Shown: piece after piece, positions 28,776 to 46,410 of the stretch | How positions within the stretch are numbered: position 1 is the first letter of the stretch | Layout of the letters: every line of letters begins with the position of its first letter | Origin: Rosa chinensis | Taxonomy: Eukaryota > Streptophyta > Magnoliopsida > Rosales > Rosaceae | Assembly (NCBI RefSeq): GCF_002994745.2 | Contig: NC_037092.1 | Span: 21,477,001-21,541,000, forward strand | Length of the DNA stretch: 64,000 nt | Direction of reading: 5' to 3' | Notes under the pieces: generated by a model | What the model saw: only the letters and a program-made list of their open reading frames with translations | Told to the model about the DNA's origin: nothing | Databases searched by the model: none | Translations under genes and position numbers: made by a program

Positions 28776-30662
28776 TCATAGGAGAGAGTATATGCTAGGT
28801 CAAATAATATGAGCCGCTAACGAAGTTAGCAGTTCGAAGTGTTTTAGGCCAGGGTACGGGCCGGACCTCTCCACTTGGTTATCGGTGGGGAAGAGGATCC
28901 TCTCCTAGTCTCCTGAGCTAGAAAACTAGCTGAGCTTCCTAACCTTTTCATCTTATTCCACCACGTGTCCAGAAACAGATCTAACGGCTCCTACCTATTC
29001 ATGACCATACCTTATCTCCTCTCTCTCTCTCTCTCTCTCTCTCATATCTGCTATGCCCTGAAGCCTCATCAAACTCCATGTTGTTGCACCTGCTCCGGCT
29101 TCGAATTCCCATTCACAGCAACTTGGAGAATCAAATAAAAAACAAAGTAGATATTTAATTGAAACAGAAACAGAAACAGAAACTTGCTTTTTATTTGAAA
29201 AACCCAGTTCTCGAATTTGCTAAACGATCGACTTTGAATTCCCATTCACAGCCATTTGCTTTTTACTTGAAAAACTTCAAAATATTCAATTTTCATCTTC
29301 TATTTCTTAGAGATTCCGGTTGATATTTAATTGAAAATACAACCTTAATTTGGTCTGGGTAGTTGGGTAAGAAGAGAAAAGAGTGAATGCCAAGGGTGAA
29401 ATCTGAGATTCAATTTTCATTTAGAATTGATATGATATAATATGATTCGGGCATTTACAACATATATTGATTTTCAGGAACAATTTGTTGTCCTTTTTTT
29501 TTTTTAATCAAACTTGAACTAGCCTTCATATATAATACTTGAAATTAAACAACATAGATACAAGCATATAGACTACAGAAATAGGAGAATACCATTCTCT
29601 CTCTCTCTTAACTTTCCAGCTGCTACTCTCTGTTACCACTTACCACCATGGCCATGGACGCCACGTTCCCGCCATTTGATCGATCTGTTTGAGAGCCCTT
29701 TTGGCTGTTTCTCCTTTAGTATTAATGAAGAAATTCCTTCCAAATTTCTAAGTAAGCCCTCCACTGCATGCGCTTTGCTTACGAAACCAGCCTGGTCGTT
29801 TTGCTGACGTCCTCATCCCCGACGTGTCTCCACTCTCCAACCCAGAGATTCTCGACGTCCTCATCCTCACTCTTTAGATGCTTCGTGTTTATCGAGGAAT
29901 GGGATTGTGTTGGGATCAATATCTGCTTTGTGATTGAGTAAATGACTGGGGGAGTGCAAGAACACACTTCTTTTCGGCAGAAATTAGGGATTGTTTTTTA
30001 GGATAATATTATATGGGACGTCTGACTACTTAGTCTGTAGGATGTTTCTTTTAAGAATGCATAGCTTTTGTCATGTTAACTGGCATAGTTTTCTTTGGCT
30101 TCTTGTGTCAACCATTCAATTTTCTCTCTTATAACGTTTGCTTTATTGGCTCTAACTCGTGGATAAAATTTTACCTGCATACCTTTCCCAAGCTCTTTTA
30201 GTTTTGGATAGTGCCGGATAGTCTGGTAAATAAAGAATGCGTAGAAAACGACCCCAGTAAGAAAATGACGGCATCAACACCTAGAACTTGAAGTTGAATT
30301 GAAAAGTACATGACTTTTTTTCACTTTCACCCAATCATGAAGGCAGTACAACCGGCTTACCTGGGACTACAGGCATCAATTTATGTGCTGAGTCCTCTTA
30401 TTATTATTATTATTTTTTTTTTTTTCACAAATGGAAACTCTAATCTAATGACTAAAGTGTACGTCCATCTGGACATGAGGAAACCTGCCACCGAAGGACA
30501 CAATGACAAAATGAGCAAAGAGGTCACCTTCTGTATTTATTCTATTTTCCTGTGTATGTTGCACAATTGCCCCTATCTAGCTCTCTAGCTCTCTGAGTCT
30601 CTTCTGATAAAATAAATAGCAAATAAAAGCTCCCTCTGCTCCAAGATAGGGAGCTCTCTTAG
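28776..30662. other. Spacer with (CT)n tract and a gene-like duplicated fragment
   Basis: Holds a (CT)n microsatellite at about 29022-29043 and the fragment at 29645-29800 related to 37320-37475 (listed separately). No intact gene is recognised. The last part may contain the first exon of the GARP gene, which I could not place. Confidence 0.45.
29645..29800 (+). repeat. Diverged duplicate pair, copy A (copy B at 37320-37475)
   Basis: Shares GCCACGTTCCCGCCAT and GAGCCCTTTTGGCTGTTTCT, plus following sequence, with 37320-37475 in the same orientation. Identity is good but not complete. Open frames are broken in both. It may be a fragment of an old gene or transposon; no family was recognised. 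Confidence 0.7.
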
Positions 30663-30863
30663 GTTAGGGGATCAAACAGGGGTGAACAATTACAATTACA
30701 AAGCACTCCACATTTCTCATCCTATGAGAATCAAGAAAGGAAGACTGAACCTCATGAGCATAAGGGAGTTCGCCGTGTGAATTTGCAAGCTGAAAGGATG
30801 ATCATGCCGAGACCCAGGGGCGGAGGGAGGTAAAGGCACGCTGGGTCACGTGCCCCAATTATG

Positions 30864-30907
<44 letters not shown>

Positions 30908-32914
30908 TATAGTAGGGGATGAGTGAATGAAAGATGGTTTTGTTCAGTACTGCAGTTGGTAGAGCACAAGGCTCTCAACTTCATTTTTGTGATTTCGATT
31001 CCCGCATTGGGCAAAACCAAAGAAAGAAGGCAGGGCAGTTTTGTCTTGCACCCAAGTTTTGAACTTCGATTCCTGAACTCTTTTGACATGGATCATATAA
31101 TTAATTTTAGTTAATCATTTATAATTTTTTTTATTTACAGATTTTCAAGTTTAATACAAAAATTATTAAAAAATTATTTTATTAACATTAATGACGATTA
31201 TCAGTCAATTCTTTTCTCAATTATAAACCCTTTTTTTTTTTTTTACAGAGATGTTAAAATACTTGAAAAGAAAATTAAAATTAAATTATGTTGTAGAAAT
31301 TGTCGGATATAAGTTGCTTATTAGTGTTATTTTGATATTATTATTTTCATTTTATGCCCCAGTACACTTAAATTTTTTACTCCGCCACTGCCGAGACCTA
31401 CTGGCCAGTTGGCTGCTATGGTTAGACCTTATGTTCGCTCTAAAGTGCCTCGGATTCACTGGACACCTGATCTCCACCGCTGTTTTGTGCATGCAGTTGA
31501 TATCCTTGGAGGAGCAGACAGTGATTATCTAACTTCGCTCTCTCTCTCTCTCTCTCTCTCATATGTTTATGTTAGCCTCTCCCAACATTTTGTGTTTGCT
31601 TATTTATCTGTTTCTCTATCGATCTTTTCCAATTTTAGGAGCTACTCCAAAGAAGATCTTGCGAATCATGAATGTTAAAGGTCTCACCATGAATCATATA
31701 AAAAGCCATCTTCAGGTAATTAAGCCATCATTGTAGATTTCGGTTCTGAACTTCCCCAGCCCTTTATTTTTGACAGGAGGGGTTCAATTGGGTTGATTAC
31801 AGGCTTTGAAATCTTTCATAATTTCTTTTCCTCACGGTTGAAGTTTTCTATGAACAGATGTACAGAAACATGAAAGATGAAGAATTAGTACAAGGTATAT
31901 GTATTAACACAATTTGTTTTCATACATGCCTCACACCCAAATTCCTGGACTGATATTTTCATTCAATAATCAGTGAAAATTAAAATTGATCATTTCATTA
32001 AAATGATCATTACATCTTAATTTCATGCTGCATTATTAGTCCAGTGTAAGTAGGGTTGATCATGTATAGCTAGGATGGAAATAAATTGATGAAAGAAATC
32101 CCATGAGAAAGAAGAACATCAAAATAGCGAGGCACTGAATAAGCTTAATTAATTAAATAACACACACACACACATATATGCATATTTGGCACCATCAAGA
32201 TTAATTCTTATTAATTAATCTCCTACTGAAATCTGTTGCAGAAGCAGCAGCTGCAAGAGCGGAGGCGAATGAGAAGGGGAAGCACTCCTCGCATTCAAAT
32301 GACTCGTACCTAACTGAATCAATCAATAGCTCCGCTACTCCACCCTGGTATTTGACATCCTCTTCTTCATAAAAAAAAATATATATAATAAAAAATAAAA
32401 AATAAAAGCAATAACAGGTACTGCCAAAATAGTAATAGGGTCATGAAATTCATCTACAATAATGCATCCTGTCTATGGCAACTAATAGAAACTATGTTAT
32501 TGCTTTCAAAGGTTGCATGTTGGGTAAGTAGGATTTACCTTTGAGAATGTCTAACAATATATCTGCAACTTCTGACCTTGCTAGCTGGGTGCGTGACTTT
32601 TGCAGGAAAGATGAGAAGAAAACGAAATCTTACCTCATCTTTACAGATCTATTTCAGGGATTAACCAATAATACTCGAGTAAAAGTCCATCTCTCTTCAC
32701 TGTCTTCTTATTGCTGCTAAATGTACAATGAACTTATTCCATATATGTGTGCATATGACATTTACAGGAAAGCAATGATGATGAAGGGACTGATGCTAAT
32801 ATTCGAGGAGCTATTGATGCCACAATGCCTCAGACACTAAACTCATCATCAAATGCTGGGAGTATTTCTAATGTAAATGATGTCTCCCTTGAACTCGAGC
32901 TCACTCTTGGTTAA
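30663..32914 (+). CDS. GARP-type MYB (SHLQMY) transcription factor with EAR motif, interrupted by hAT element
   Basis: Exons: 30663-31520 (containing a 576-bp hAT insertion at 30815-31390), 31639-31715, 31858-31894, 32242-32347, 32606-32678, 32768-32914. Without the insertion and one 8-bp duplicate, the first exon reads through as one frame. Visible: VRPYVRSKVPRIHWTPDLH, CFVHAVDILGGADRATPKK, MNVKGLTMNHIKSHLQMYR (the DNA-binding GARP/MYB-like domain), and a C-terminal SLELELTLG, an LxLxL EAR repressor motif. From the ATG at 31418, just after the transposon, a complete 180-residue frame remains with the whole DNA-binding domain. The nearest known group is At2g40260/At2g38300/MOF1-like. The upstream first exon and natural start were not found. 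A truncated paralogue lies at 47.3-48.5 kb. Confidence 0.8.
30815..31390. mobile_element. hAT-type non-autonomous element in GARP exon, 8-bp TSD
   Basis: Starts CAGGGGCGGAGGGAGG and ends ACTCCGCCACTG, giving short inverted ends CAGNGGCGGAG. The 8-bp target duplication CCGAGACC is perfect (30807-30814 and 31391-31398), as expected for the hAT superfamily. The interior has a (TA)n tract (about 30869-30905) and a tRNA-like stretch with GTTGGTAGAGC and TTTCGATTCC. It carries no transposase. Confidence 0.92.
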
Positions 32915-33112
32915 AACCAATCATGCACATATGTAAACAGTGACAGTTCTAATGTAAATGATGTCTTGAACTCACTCTTGGTTGAACTCTCTCTTGAATT
33001 CACTCTTGGTTAAAACCACTTTCTAACAGTTTACACTTCTTCACACATCTTCACATTTTCTAGTATGTGAAGATGTGTAAATCGTGAGAAAGTGGGAAAA
33101 TTACGACCCTAA

Positions 33113-33376
33113 GAGCAAGTCCACCCGTTGAGATTGGCAAGTCAATACTATTCATTGCTTTTTGCCTTTCATTTCCACTATTTAGGTTGACAAGTCAGAT
33201 ACTGTTCACAAAAGGTCACTCTAGATCACTTTCTGGGTCAATTTCTTGATTAGCCAACTGACATTCGGTGACCTTTTGTGAACAGTATCTGACATATGGC
33301 AACCAAAATGATTGAAATGAAAGGCAAAAAGTAATGAATAGTATTGACCTGTCAACCTCAACGGGTGGACGTGCTC
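33113..33376. mobile_element. Palindromic PIF/Harbinger-like MITE (264 bp)
   Basis: Almost the whole element folds back on itself. The ends are GAGCAAGTCCACCCGTTGAG and CAACGGGTGGACGTGCTC, and the inner arms share ACTATTCATTGCTTTTTGCC and ATACTGTTCACAAAAGGTC. TAA flanks both sides, the 3-bp duplication expected of PIF/Harbinger MITEs. It is absent from the corresponding place in the paralogous segment at 47-49 kb. Confidence 0.88.
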
Positions 33377-33589
33377 TAAGAAAATGTAACTATTCTTTTG
33401 AGCGAATTTTGAGGTTTTCTAACATGTTATCAGTAGAAAATAGAATCAAAAGCCTTGACCCCATGAAAAGCAAGTTTATATAATATCAATGATGAGAAAT
33501 TCTATTACCTATATGCACCAAGAAAATTAAACCAGACAGGATGGAAACAATCCTATTTACCTAAGAAAATTAAATCTGGAAAATGATGT

Positions 33590-33900
33590 AAGATTTCGGT
33601 TTCTTCGATCTCCCTGCAAATTCAATCTGGAACTATAAGTGAGTGCAATAAATTACGCACCTGAGTTGTCAACGAGGCTGGACATCCACCAAAAGATGCA
33701 GTAGCCCAGGAGGAGGTAGGATCCGGCCAATTCAAATAAGTAGGTTTGACAGTCAATTGGCATTGCAAAATAAAGAACGATCAACGGAGAATAGATCCAT
33801 GGAGATAAAAAACAAAAAGGCCAAATGCAACCAAGAGAAGGACGTGGTTGTAGAGGCGGGGCAAAGTTTGAAAATTTAGGCAATTAAGTTAGCTTAAATT
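33590..33900 (+). repeat. 3' flank of GARP locus, duplicated at about 48825-49140
   Basis: Shares GTAAGATTTCGGTTTCTTC-type sequence, ATCTCCCTGCAAATT, CACCTGAGTTGTCAA and GACATCCACCA with the later copy, in the same orientation. This shows that the 31.7-33.9 kb and 47.3-49.2 kb blocks are one segmental duplication. Confidence 0.8.
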
Positions 33901-34139
33901 TGGGACACTAGGTATGGGCTATAGATGAAAATAAAATAGGTGTGTTAACTTAAGTCTACCAAGTGAAAGAAAGAAAAATATTGAGCTGGATACGTAAACA
34001 GGTTTTGAACTTCGCCTCTAGATGAAGGTAGAGAAATCTACCGTTTCGAAAATAATCAGATGAGTTTGGTCTAGCAGTCTAGGAGACTCGGAAAAGCAAA
34101 GTGTGGGAAAAAAAAAATAAATAAATAAATAAAACAAAA

Positions 34140-34960
34140 AAAACTCAAATTTGAGATGGTATGTGTAGCGCCGGTGATTATCAACGGAAAGGGACTACAG
34201 AGTGAAGCTTTTCTATAATGGAGTCATTTGTCTCGCTTATTTCGATCACTGACAAAAGTTCTTGAGAAGAAAAAGTGTTGATTTAGATCTAAGCTGATCT
34301 TGATTAAAATACCTAAGGAGGGTGTGAACAACGTTGTTGACTCTAAACTGGAAGAGAACATGTATATCACAGAGATTTTATATAGAGAATTTTTCTTTAA
34401 AATTTCCGGTATCCATAAATAGATCTGTGTTTAGATATAGAAGAGACGGAAAAAGACAGAAGACATGTAAGAGATCTGAGCTTAAGCTTGATAAAGAAAA
34501 CATAATAAGGGTGAGCAGCGCCACCAATCACAACGAGAAGAGACTCAGATATAGAAATAATTTTTCTTAAGAATTTTAGTTTCAATAAATAAAATCCAAG
34601 TACGAATCTTAGAGGCAATAAAATAAAGTAGACAGGGAAGCGGCGACCTTAGATCCGAGCTTAAACTTGATAAAGAAAACTTATAAAGGGTGTGAATATC
34701 GCCATCAACTCTCAACAAGAAGAGACCAAGGCACCGCAAACTATAAACAAAATCAGTGTTTTTTTTTTTTTTCCTTAACTAGCCAAAAAGATTTTTTGAT
34801 AAATAGGTCCATGTATGGATCTAGGGACAAAGAAAAATAAATTGAAAAGAAAAAGCCTCATATCTGAACTTAGATTCGACAAGGGAAACCCGTCGAGGGT
34901 AGGGGTAGCGCCACCAGCACTCAAAGGAAAAAGACTAGAGGACGAGAATTTTCTACCAAA
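34140..34960. repeat. Degenerate tandem repeat, period about 180-210 bp, roughly 4.5 units
   Basis: Four anchor points carry a shared core of the type GATCTGAGCTTAAGCTTGAT: about 34285, 34474, 34652 and 34861. Each is followed about 40 bp later by GGGTGTGAAC/GGGTGAGCAGC and CGCCACCA-type blocks, then GAAGAGAC. A partial unit tail lies near 34165. Units are well diverged. No function visible. Confidence 0.7.
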
Positions 34961-35301
34961 AAAATGAAGTCTTTTGAGTTTTGAATGAGCGGAATTTTTT
35001 TTTAGAATGAAGACAATTGAACACCGTTTTTAAAGAAATGGATGCTTATTAAAATTACTAAAGTAACCTATGGACCTAATTGAGGTAATCAAATTCGAAA
35101 AGTTGTGAATAATTTTCTGAACTTGATTACCGATTTCAATATTTATTAATAATAGAAGTGAAATTACATATAACGACCTACATCCTAGATTCCTAGAATC
35201 CTAGAAATGCAGCATGACGATTCATCACTTAAATAACCATATATGTTTCAGACATAGAAAGTACTAGCTAAAACCACAAAATAGATAAACCCATAAACTA
35301 A

Positions 35302-36128
35302 GGCCGTGTTTGTTACATGGGATTGGACATCCTTATGTAGTCTAATCCCAGTTATCCCATGTTTGGCAGCAAGGAGGACTATTTTTAATGAAACTCCACA
35401 GTCCCAATAGTAGCCCCAACACCTTCTACCACAAACCCACCAAAAACCATGGGATTGTGCAAGCCTCCTTCTACTCTTCGCAGAAGAGCTCTCTATGGTG
35501 GCCAGGACTCTCTCCGAGTCGCATTTCTTGAAGTCGGCGAGAGTGTTGATTAGCATCTCCGGCGCTCCGGCCGAGGAAGAAAGAATATCACAGACCAACA
35601 ATCAAGCCTGGCCGAAACCCATCTCCTGAAGACTACCCGCTGCACTGCACAGTCACTTCCGCGGGACCGCCACCATCCTCGTCACGCCATTGACAAACAT
35701 CACCCATCCCAATCAACCCCCTCCCAGATCAGATCCATTAGACCAAACCAGGTCGGATCATTTCGATCAGATCCGAGTACAATCGATCTCATTCCTGCCA
35801 ACACCGACATAAGCTCGTGACCACAGGCAGCCTCAGACCTGAATGAGCCGGCGGAGAGTGTGGTTGGGGATGAGGGTGAAGTCGGCGAGTTGGGTTCGAG
35901 TGACTGGGCAGGTGGTGTTGCTAGGGGAGACCCAGGACTCGACGCTGGGTCCACGGTGGCTATTTGGAGTTGGAGGCCACCGTTCGGGGTGGTGCTGGTC
36001 TGCTCCTTAGTCCCTGTCAGCACCAAACATGAGTCAGGTACTAATCTAGCTTAAGCCAAGTTATGGTAGTCCTGGACTCATATAGAAATTAAGGTTGGGC
36101 ATCAGAGTCCTGTGAAACAAACACAACC
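35302..36128. mobile_element. PIF/Harbinger-like non-autonomous element (827 bp)
   Basis: Ends GGCCGTGTTTGTTACATGGG and (inverted) GGTTGTGTTTGTTTCACAGG, with TAA on both sides (35299-35301 and 36129-36131). The interior is unusually GC-rich and contains a minus-strand open frame (35700-36026) with Ser/Pro-rich composition and no recognised family. It may be captured sequence. No transposase. Confidence 0.7.
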
Positions 36129-36520
36129 TAAGAGGACATATATAAAAGATTTAAAAACACTAGAATGCCAAACATTCATTTTCTATTGAAATATAGATGA
36201 ATACAAACATTCTTCTTTGTTGAAATAGTGTTTTCTAGTGGCAATATAGTGAGAAAGCTGTGCTATATATAATAATGTTTCTTTGTAATAGAGTTATATT
36301 TCTGGTATATCACTATAATTGTAAAGCGAATAGAGTAGCCAGTAGAGCACTCTTAGCTAATCGGTGCTTGTTAGAATACATTGTTTTAGTTGAGACTCTT
36401 GTTATTATCTCAGGAAGTTCTCTCAATGCTTCTTGTAATTTGGGGTTCAGGCACTATGTCCCCCAATGTATTCTGTAATTTCATTAATTAAGGCTTGAGA
36501 GCAGCCGCACCGGCCCTTTA

Positions 36521-36525
<5 letters not shown>

Positions 36526-36570
<45 letters not shown>
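36526..36570. repeat. (AT)n microsatellite
   Basis: About 20 AT units after a short A run. It generates a poly Tyr-Ile open frame on the minus strand that is not a gene. Confidence 0.95.
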
Positions 36571-36572
<2 letters not shown>

Positions 36573-36892
36573 TTTAAAGAGGTTGAACTCAAAATCTAAC
36601 AGTTGAAATGTACATCCCAAGTGATTGATCAGCATGTGACAAATAGAGTATGCTATGTTCATGTAAACAGTACCAATAAGTCTGCAATCAAAATGGTGCA
36701 AGATGTAGAAGTACCATATGATTGATCTCAATTTATTTATTTATTTTATCTCAATTTATTTAGTGCAGAGATGTTGTTACAAAATTGAACATTGACACTT
36801 ACCCCAAGTCAAATGGACTTTTGCCCAATTCCTTAATTTTCCCTTTCTCTTTGAGTCTTTTCACCTCTAATTAGAGAAAGAAAGAAAAAATT

Positions 36893-37190
36893 AGGGTCCA
36901 TATATTTATTGGGGGGCAATAAAATCTGACGCCGGAATCCGGTCACCAGTCCGGTAGCTGGATTCGGGATTCCGGTCACTGGTCGCCGGAGACTACGGCC
37001 GACCATTGGTCACCGGAGTTCGGCAAGGTCTTGGATCACTTCTCTCTCTAAGTGACAAAGAAGGAGAGGGCAAAATTGTCCCAAAAATAAATAAATAAAT
37101 ACATAATTGTGTATTAGGGAAATGAACTCTTAGACTGTTTGGGTAAGTAGTCAATTTTTAAGCTAAAATTGGGTAAATGATCATTTTCCC
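36893..37190 (+). mobile_element. MULE-like element remnant, copy 2 of the CAATAGAC family
   Basis: Contains a single GGGGGGCAATAAAATC unit, a CCGGAATCCGGTCACC block, TTCTCTCTCTAAGTGACAAAG, and the right end GGGTAAATGATCATTTTCCC, in the same order as copy 1 (712-1893). It matches the inverted copy inside 55025-56882. The left end appears lost. Confidence 0.6.
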
Positions 37191-38657
37191 TATTAATTTC
37201 TAAGAAATGACCCACAAGCGATGACGAACGAAACTGTTGCTTGGCATTCCTGACTGTACGCAACAGTCGCAACTGCCTCCTCAGCCTTCTCCAGCTGCTT
37301 CAATCTCTATGAAAAGCATCGGCATGGAGGCCACGTTCCCGCCATCTAAACAATCTAGTTTTGAGCCCTTTTGGCTGTTTCTCCTTTGCAGTGACTCAGA
37401 AATTTCCACCTAAATATCCAACTCTACCCTCCCTGCATGGCCTGCTTTCATAACCACCCTGAGCAATTTGGCCTTCATAACGTCCACTTTTGCTGGTTCT
37501 CTCACATGAGTTGTTTGTTTCTACTGAACGCTAATGGAATGCAGCGTTATCCCAATTCCTCAAGGCTCAAGCAAGGAGAAAAACCGTTACCAAAATCAAC
37601 TTCAACAGCAAATAGAGGGCGGTCTAAGATGGCCATGGTAGTTGGCTCGAGTTGTGCAGCTTGCTAGGTGGGTGCCAATGCAAGTAGAGATTTTGATGAT
37701 AAAAAAAAAATAAATAAATAAAAAACATATGGGGCACATTATGTTGCCATTGCCTCCATCACTTTCTCACTATAATATCTCCAATGGAAGTTGGGGTTCG
37801 GCTGCAAGGGGGTTTATATACAAGAAAGTACAATACATGTATGTAATACCAATTGTAGCGTTAGCATTACTTCCATACATAAGAGGAAGGAATATGAATT
37901 ACTAAGGTAGGCAAGAATATATAAGCACACGGTTAGCTAAACTAATAATTAAGTATGATAAATTGATAATCCAAACTGAACTATTGTATCTATGTGGAAA
38001 AGCGCTTGATGTGAATAGATTTTCAATTTATAAAGAATATTGCAATGCCATTATGCAAGTATACATAGGATTGCATTGCATTTTCAAGTGCAGGAAATCA
38101 GAGGATCTGATGGGGAATGGCTTACATCAGTCATGGTGGAACTGAGCATTACATAGCTTTCACTGTGGTGACAACCAATGGCGAAAGAGGCACCAAAATC
38201 CTGCATCTCAATATCCCAAATGCTGCTAATGAACACTGAACGCAGCAAAATCATAACCAGCCACTTGCTTAGCACTGAGATGCTTCAAGATCAGCTTTCT
38301 CCTCACCACATTATTCAACATTAACAAACAATGACAGAGTAATAACATATTTTTGTACCAATAATGCCTCTACCATCTTGAGTAGTCAAAGCTTGAAGAT
38401 GGTCTTCTGTCTTCATAATCAATTCTACCCAGAAGGTACTTCATGCTTTGGAATCCATTGCTACTGCCACAAGTACTAACGTCCCCTCCTCCCAGAAAAA
38501 AAAAGAAAAAAAAAACTCAAAAAACAAAGCAGGAAGACAGTATGCAATCAAGTACGCTTATATTTATCAACTTCAATTCATTACATGCTTATCATGTTCT
38601 ACTCATAGAACTAACAATCATGGAGAAACCAAGCACTAGATATTCAATCAAAAACCA
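37191..38657. other. Spacer, includes repeat copy B and TGD1 3' flank
   Basis: 37320-37475 is related to 29645-29800: it shares GCCACGTTCCCGCCAT and CCCTTTTGGCTGTTTCTCC. No intact gene is recognised. The last several hundred bases before 38658 probably include the TGD1 3' untranslated region (minus strand). Confidence 0.5.
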
Positions 38658-39795
38658 CTATAGATTCTTCAGTGAATCTCCAACTCCTTGGAAGAAAAAA
38701 TAAGAGAGTACAAAATCTGCAATAAAGATCCCAACAAGAGAGATAACCACAGCCGAAGTCGTTGACTCCCCAACACCTTTGGCTCCTCCCATGGTGGTAA
38801 CTCCCCAAGCACAACTAACAATTGATATGATAGCACCAAAAGCCTGTGACTTGATCATTGCACTAATTATATCCCAAGGTTTAAGAGCTCTGCGAGCTGA
38901 CTCCAAAATAATGTTAATGCTAACACCATAAATACCATCAGCAAGGAGGGCGCTGGATGCCATCCCTACTGTGAAACACATCAGGGTCAGAAATGGTAGA
39001 GCAATACAGGTAGCAATTACCCTTGGTGTCACAAGATAATCAACAGGGTTTGCTCCAAGAACTCTTAATGTGTCAGTTTGCTCAGAAACCTGCATTGTTC
39101 CTAACTCTGCAGCAAATGCACTTCCAATACGCCCTGCAACCACAATTGATGTAACTACAGGACTCAACTCCCTTGCGAAAGCCAGGGCCAATACCCCACC
39201 AACAGCTCTGCTTAACCCTAATCTAGTAAATTCCCTAACAAATTGGATGGTGAAGGCCATGCCAACAAATGCTGCAGTTAAGAGGCAGACCCCAGCAGAA
39301 TTTGGTCCAACTCTCCTCAACTGTTGGAGTGTATTTTTCCAGTGCACTTTACCCTTTAAAGTTCTAATGATGACCTGACCTGCCAAGATAAAAGCTGACA
39401 ATCCCCTCCACAGATGCCTGGGAGGTGACCATTTGCTGAACAATGTCTCCCCTTCCGAAGTAGGTGCGTGATTCGTATTGGAATCTTCCAACACAGGGAC
39501 AGGAGGGTGGCCATCATCTGTGTTGGGAACTGCACACAATCTGGTCTCTTTCAAGGGCCTGAGAAGCTTACATGTCTGAGGCCTGCCAATGAGCACAACT
39601 TTCTCAGCACGCTGACTCGAATACGGGATTTGTAATTTATTCCACCCATCTGGTTTTACAGAGCCTCTTCTGAAATATGTTCGAAAATGTTAATTGCATT
39701 TCAACAGACACAAGTGAAACGTATACGTACAAATTTAGAGACAAATACCTGTAAGAGCAATAAGAGAATGGGTGGAGATATGAAGCAGTTTGCAT
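38658..39795 (-). CDS. TGD1: TRIGALACTOSYLDIACYLGLYCEROL 1 (TGD1), plastid lipid importer permease
   Basis: Two exons, 39795-39749 and 39669-38658, total 1,059 nt (352 residues), close to the known family length. It starts MQTASYLHPFSYCSYR, a Ser/Tyr-rich plastid transit-like leader. The MlaE-type permease domain fills the C-terminal two thirds: FVGMAFTIQFVREFTRLGL, ALAFARELSPVVTSIVVAG, IGSAFAAELGTMQVSEQ, DTLRVLGANPVDYLVTPR, GGAKGVGESTTSAVV, and several membrane helices. Family knowledge: TGD1 with TGD2 and TGD3 forms an ABC-type complex in the chloroplast inner envelope that brings ER-made lipid precursors into the plastid. A splice donor (GAAAGGTAATTC) near 40475 suggests a 5' leader intron. 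Divergent from ALG1. Confidence 0.96.
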
Positions 39796-40790
39796 GGTTG
39801 TTTCTGATCAAATTTCCAAAGTTGGTTTGAATTCAGATTTTTACGCAAAGGAACAGGAGCACCATCAGCAGTGGATAGTCAGAAAATTTGTGCGAAAAGT
39901 AGCTTCAAAAATCAGAGAACCCAATACAATCACGTGCGATCATCTGTCCCCAAATAACCATGGTGGTTTAACAGTGAAGATCAGTTAAACCGTGCCCTAC
40001 CTGATTTAATCACAAAATAAATTAGATATAGAGAGTGAACACATAAAATGCAAACATCTGATAAACTGACGCAGACGAAAGTGAATGATAATATGGAACT
40101 TCTACCTGAATCAAATTGCACAAATGAAAGGAAGTAAGAAACCATATCAAAGTAAACCAACTCCATTCTATCAAAGAATGGAGCTTTCGGCGAAAACCGG
40201 CACAAATTCAAATCCTAAGCAACCCTACAAAATCATCAAATCAAACCAACCAAGCCAAGCTTCTACACAAAAATACATACATTTCTTCATTAAGCTAATC
40301 CATGGAACTTCTTACATAACATAGCAGTACAGAAAACCCAATTCCAACTCCAATTTTGTACCAAAATGAATAGCACAGCATATCAGTTGATTAAACAGCA
40401 CTGAATTCAATTGAAGCAGAACAAACCAAGAGTATCAAAAACACAGGTGTCAACATTCAAATTCAGAAGAATTACCTTTCGATGGTCAGCTCAAAGATTC
40501 AAATTCACCAACCCAATTAGAACCCAGCAAATTTCAGAACCCTAACAATGGAGAAACTTTTGAGTGGTAAAATCAGAGGCAGCAGAGAAAAAGTTCGAGT
40601 CTTTTTTAAAAGACTAGCTGTGAGTTGACCCGTTTTATTATGTTCTGGGACAAATCGGGTCACCCAAGCCCACAAAGCCGGCCCAACTCAACATCCCAAC
40701 TCTCTCTTTCCCTTCAAGACTTCAACTGCACTGCAAGTCTGCTCCTTTAGCAACATTACTCGTCGGAAATCAGACCCAAAACTCAGATAG
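39796..40790. promoter_or_regulatory. TGD1/ALG1 divergent promoter with site II motifs
   Basis: The start codons are 995 bp apart, facing away from each other. GGCCCAA and AGCCCAC motifs (site II type, TGGGCY on the other strand) cluster at about 40668-40690. The rest is AT-rich, probably including the TGD1 leader and its intron. Confidence 0.6.

Positions 40791-46410
<5,620 letters not shown>

Noticed and set aside
30945..31070. tRNA gene candidate (GTTGGTAGAGC ... TTTCGATTCC)
   Set aside because: Lies inside the hAT element, no acceptor stem pairing or anticodon loop could be folded by eye; at best a tRNA-like promoter remnant.
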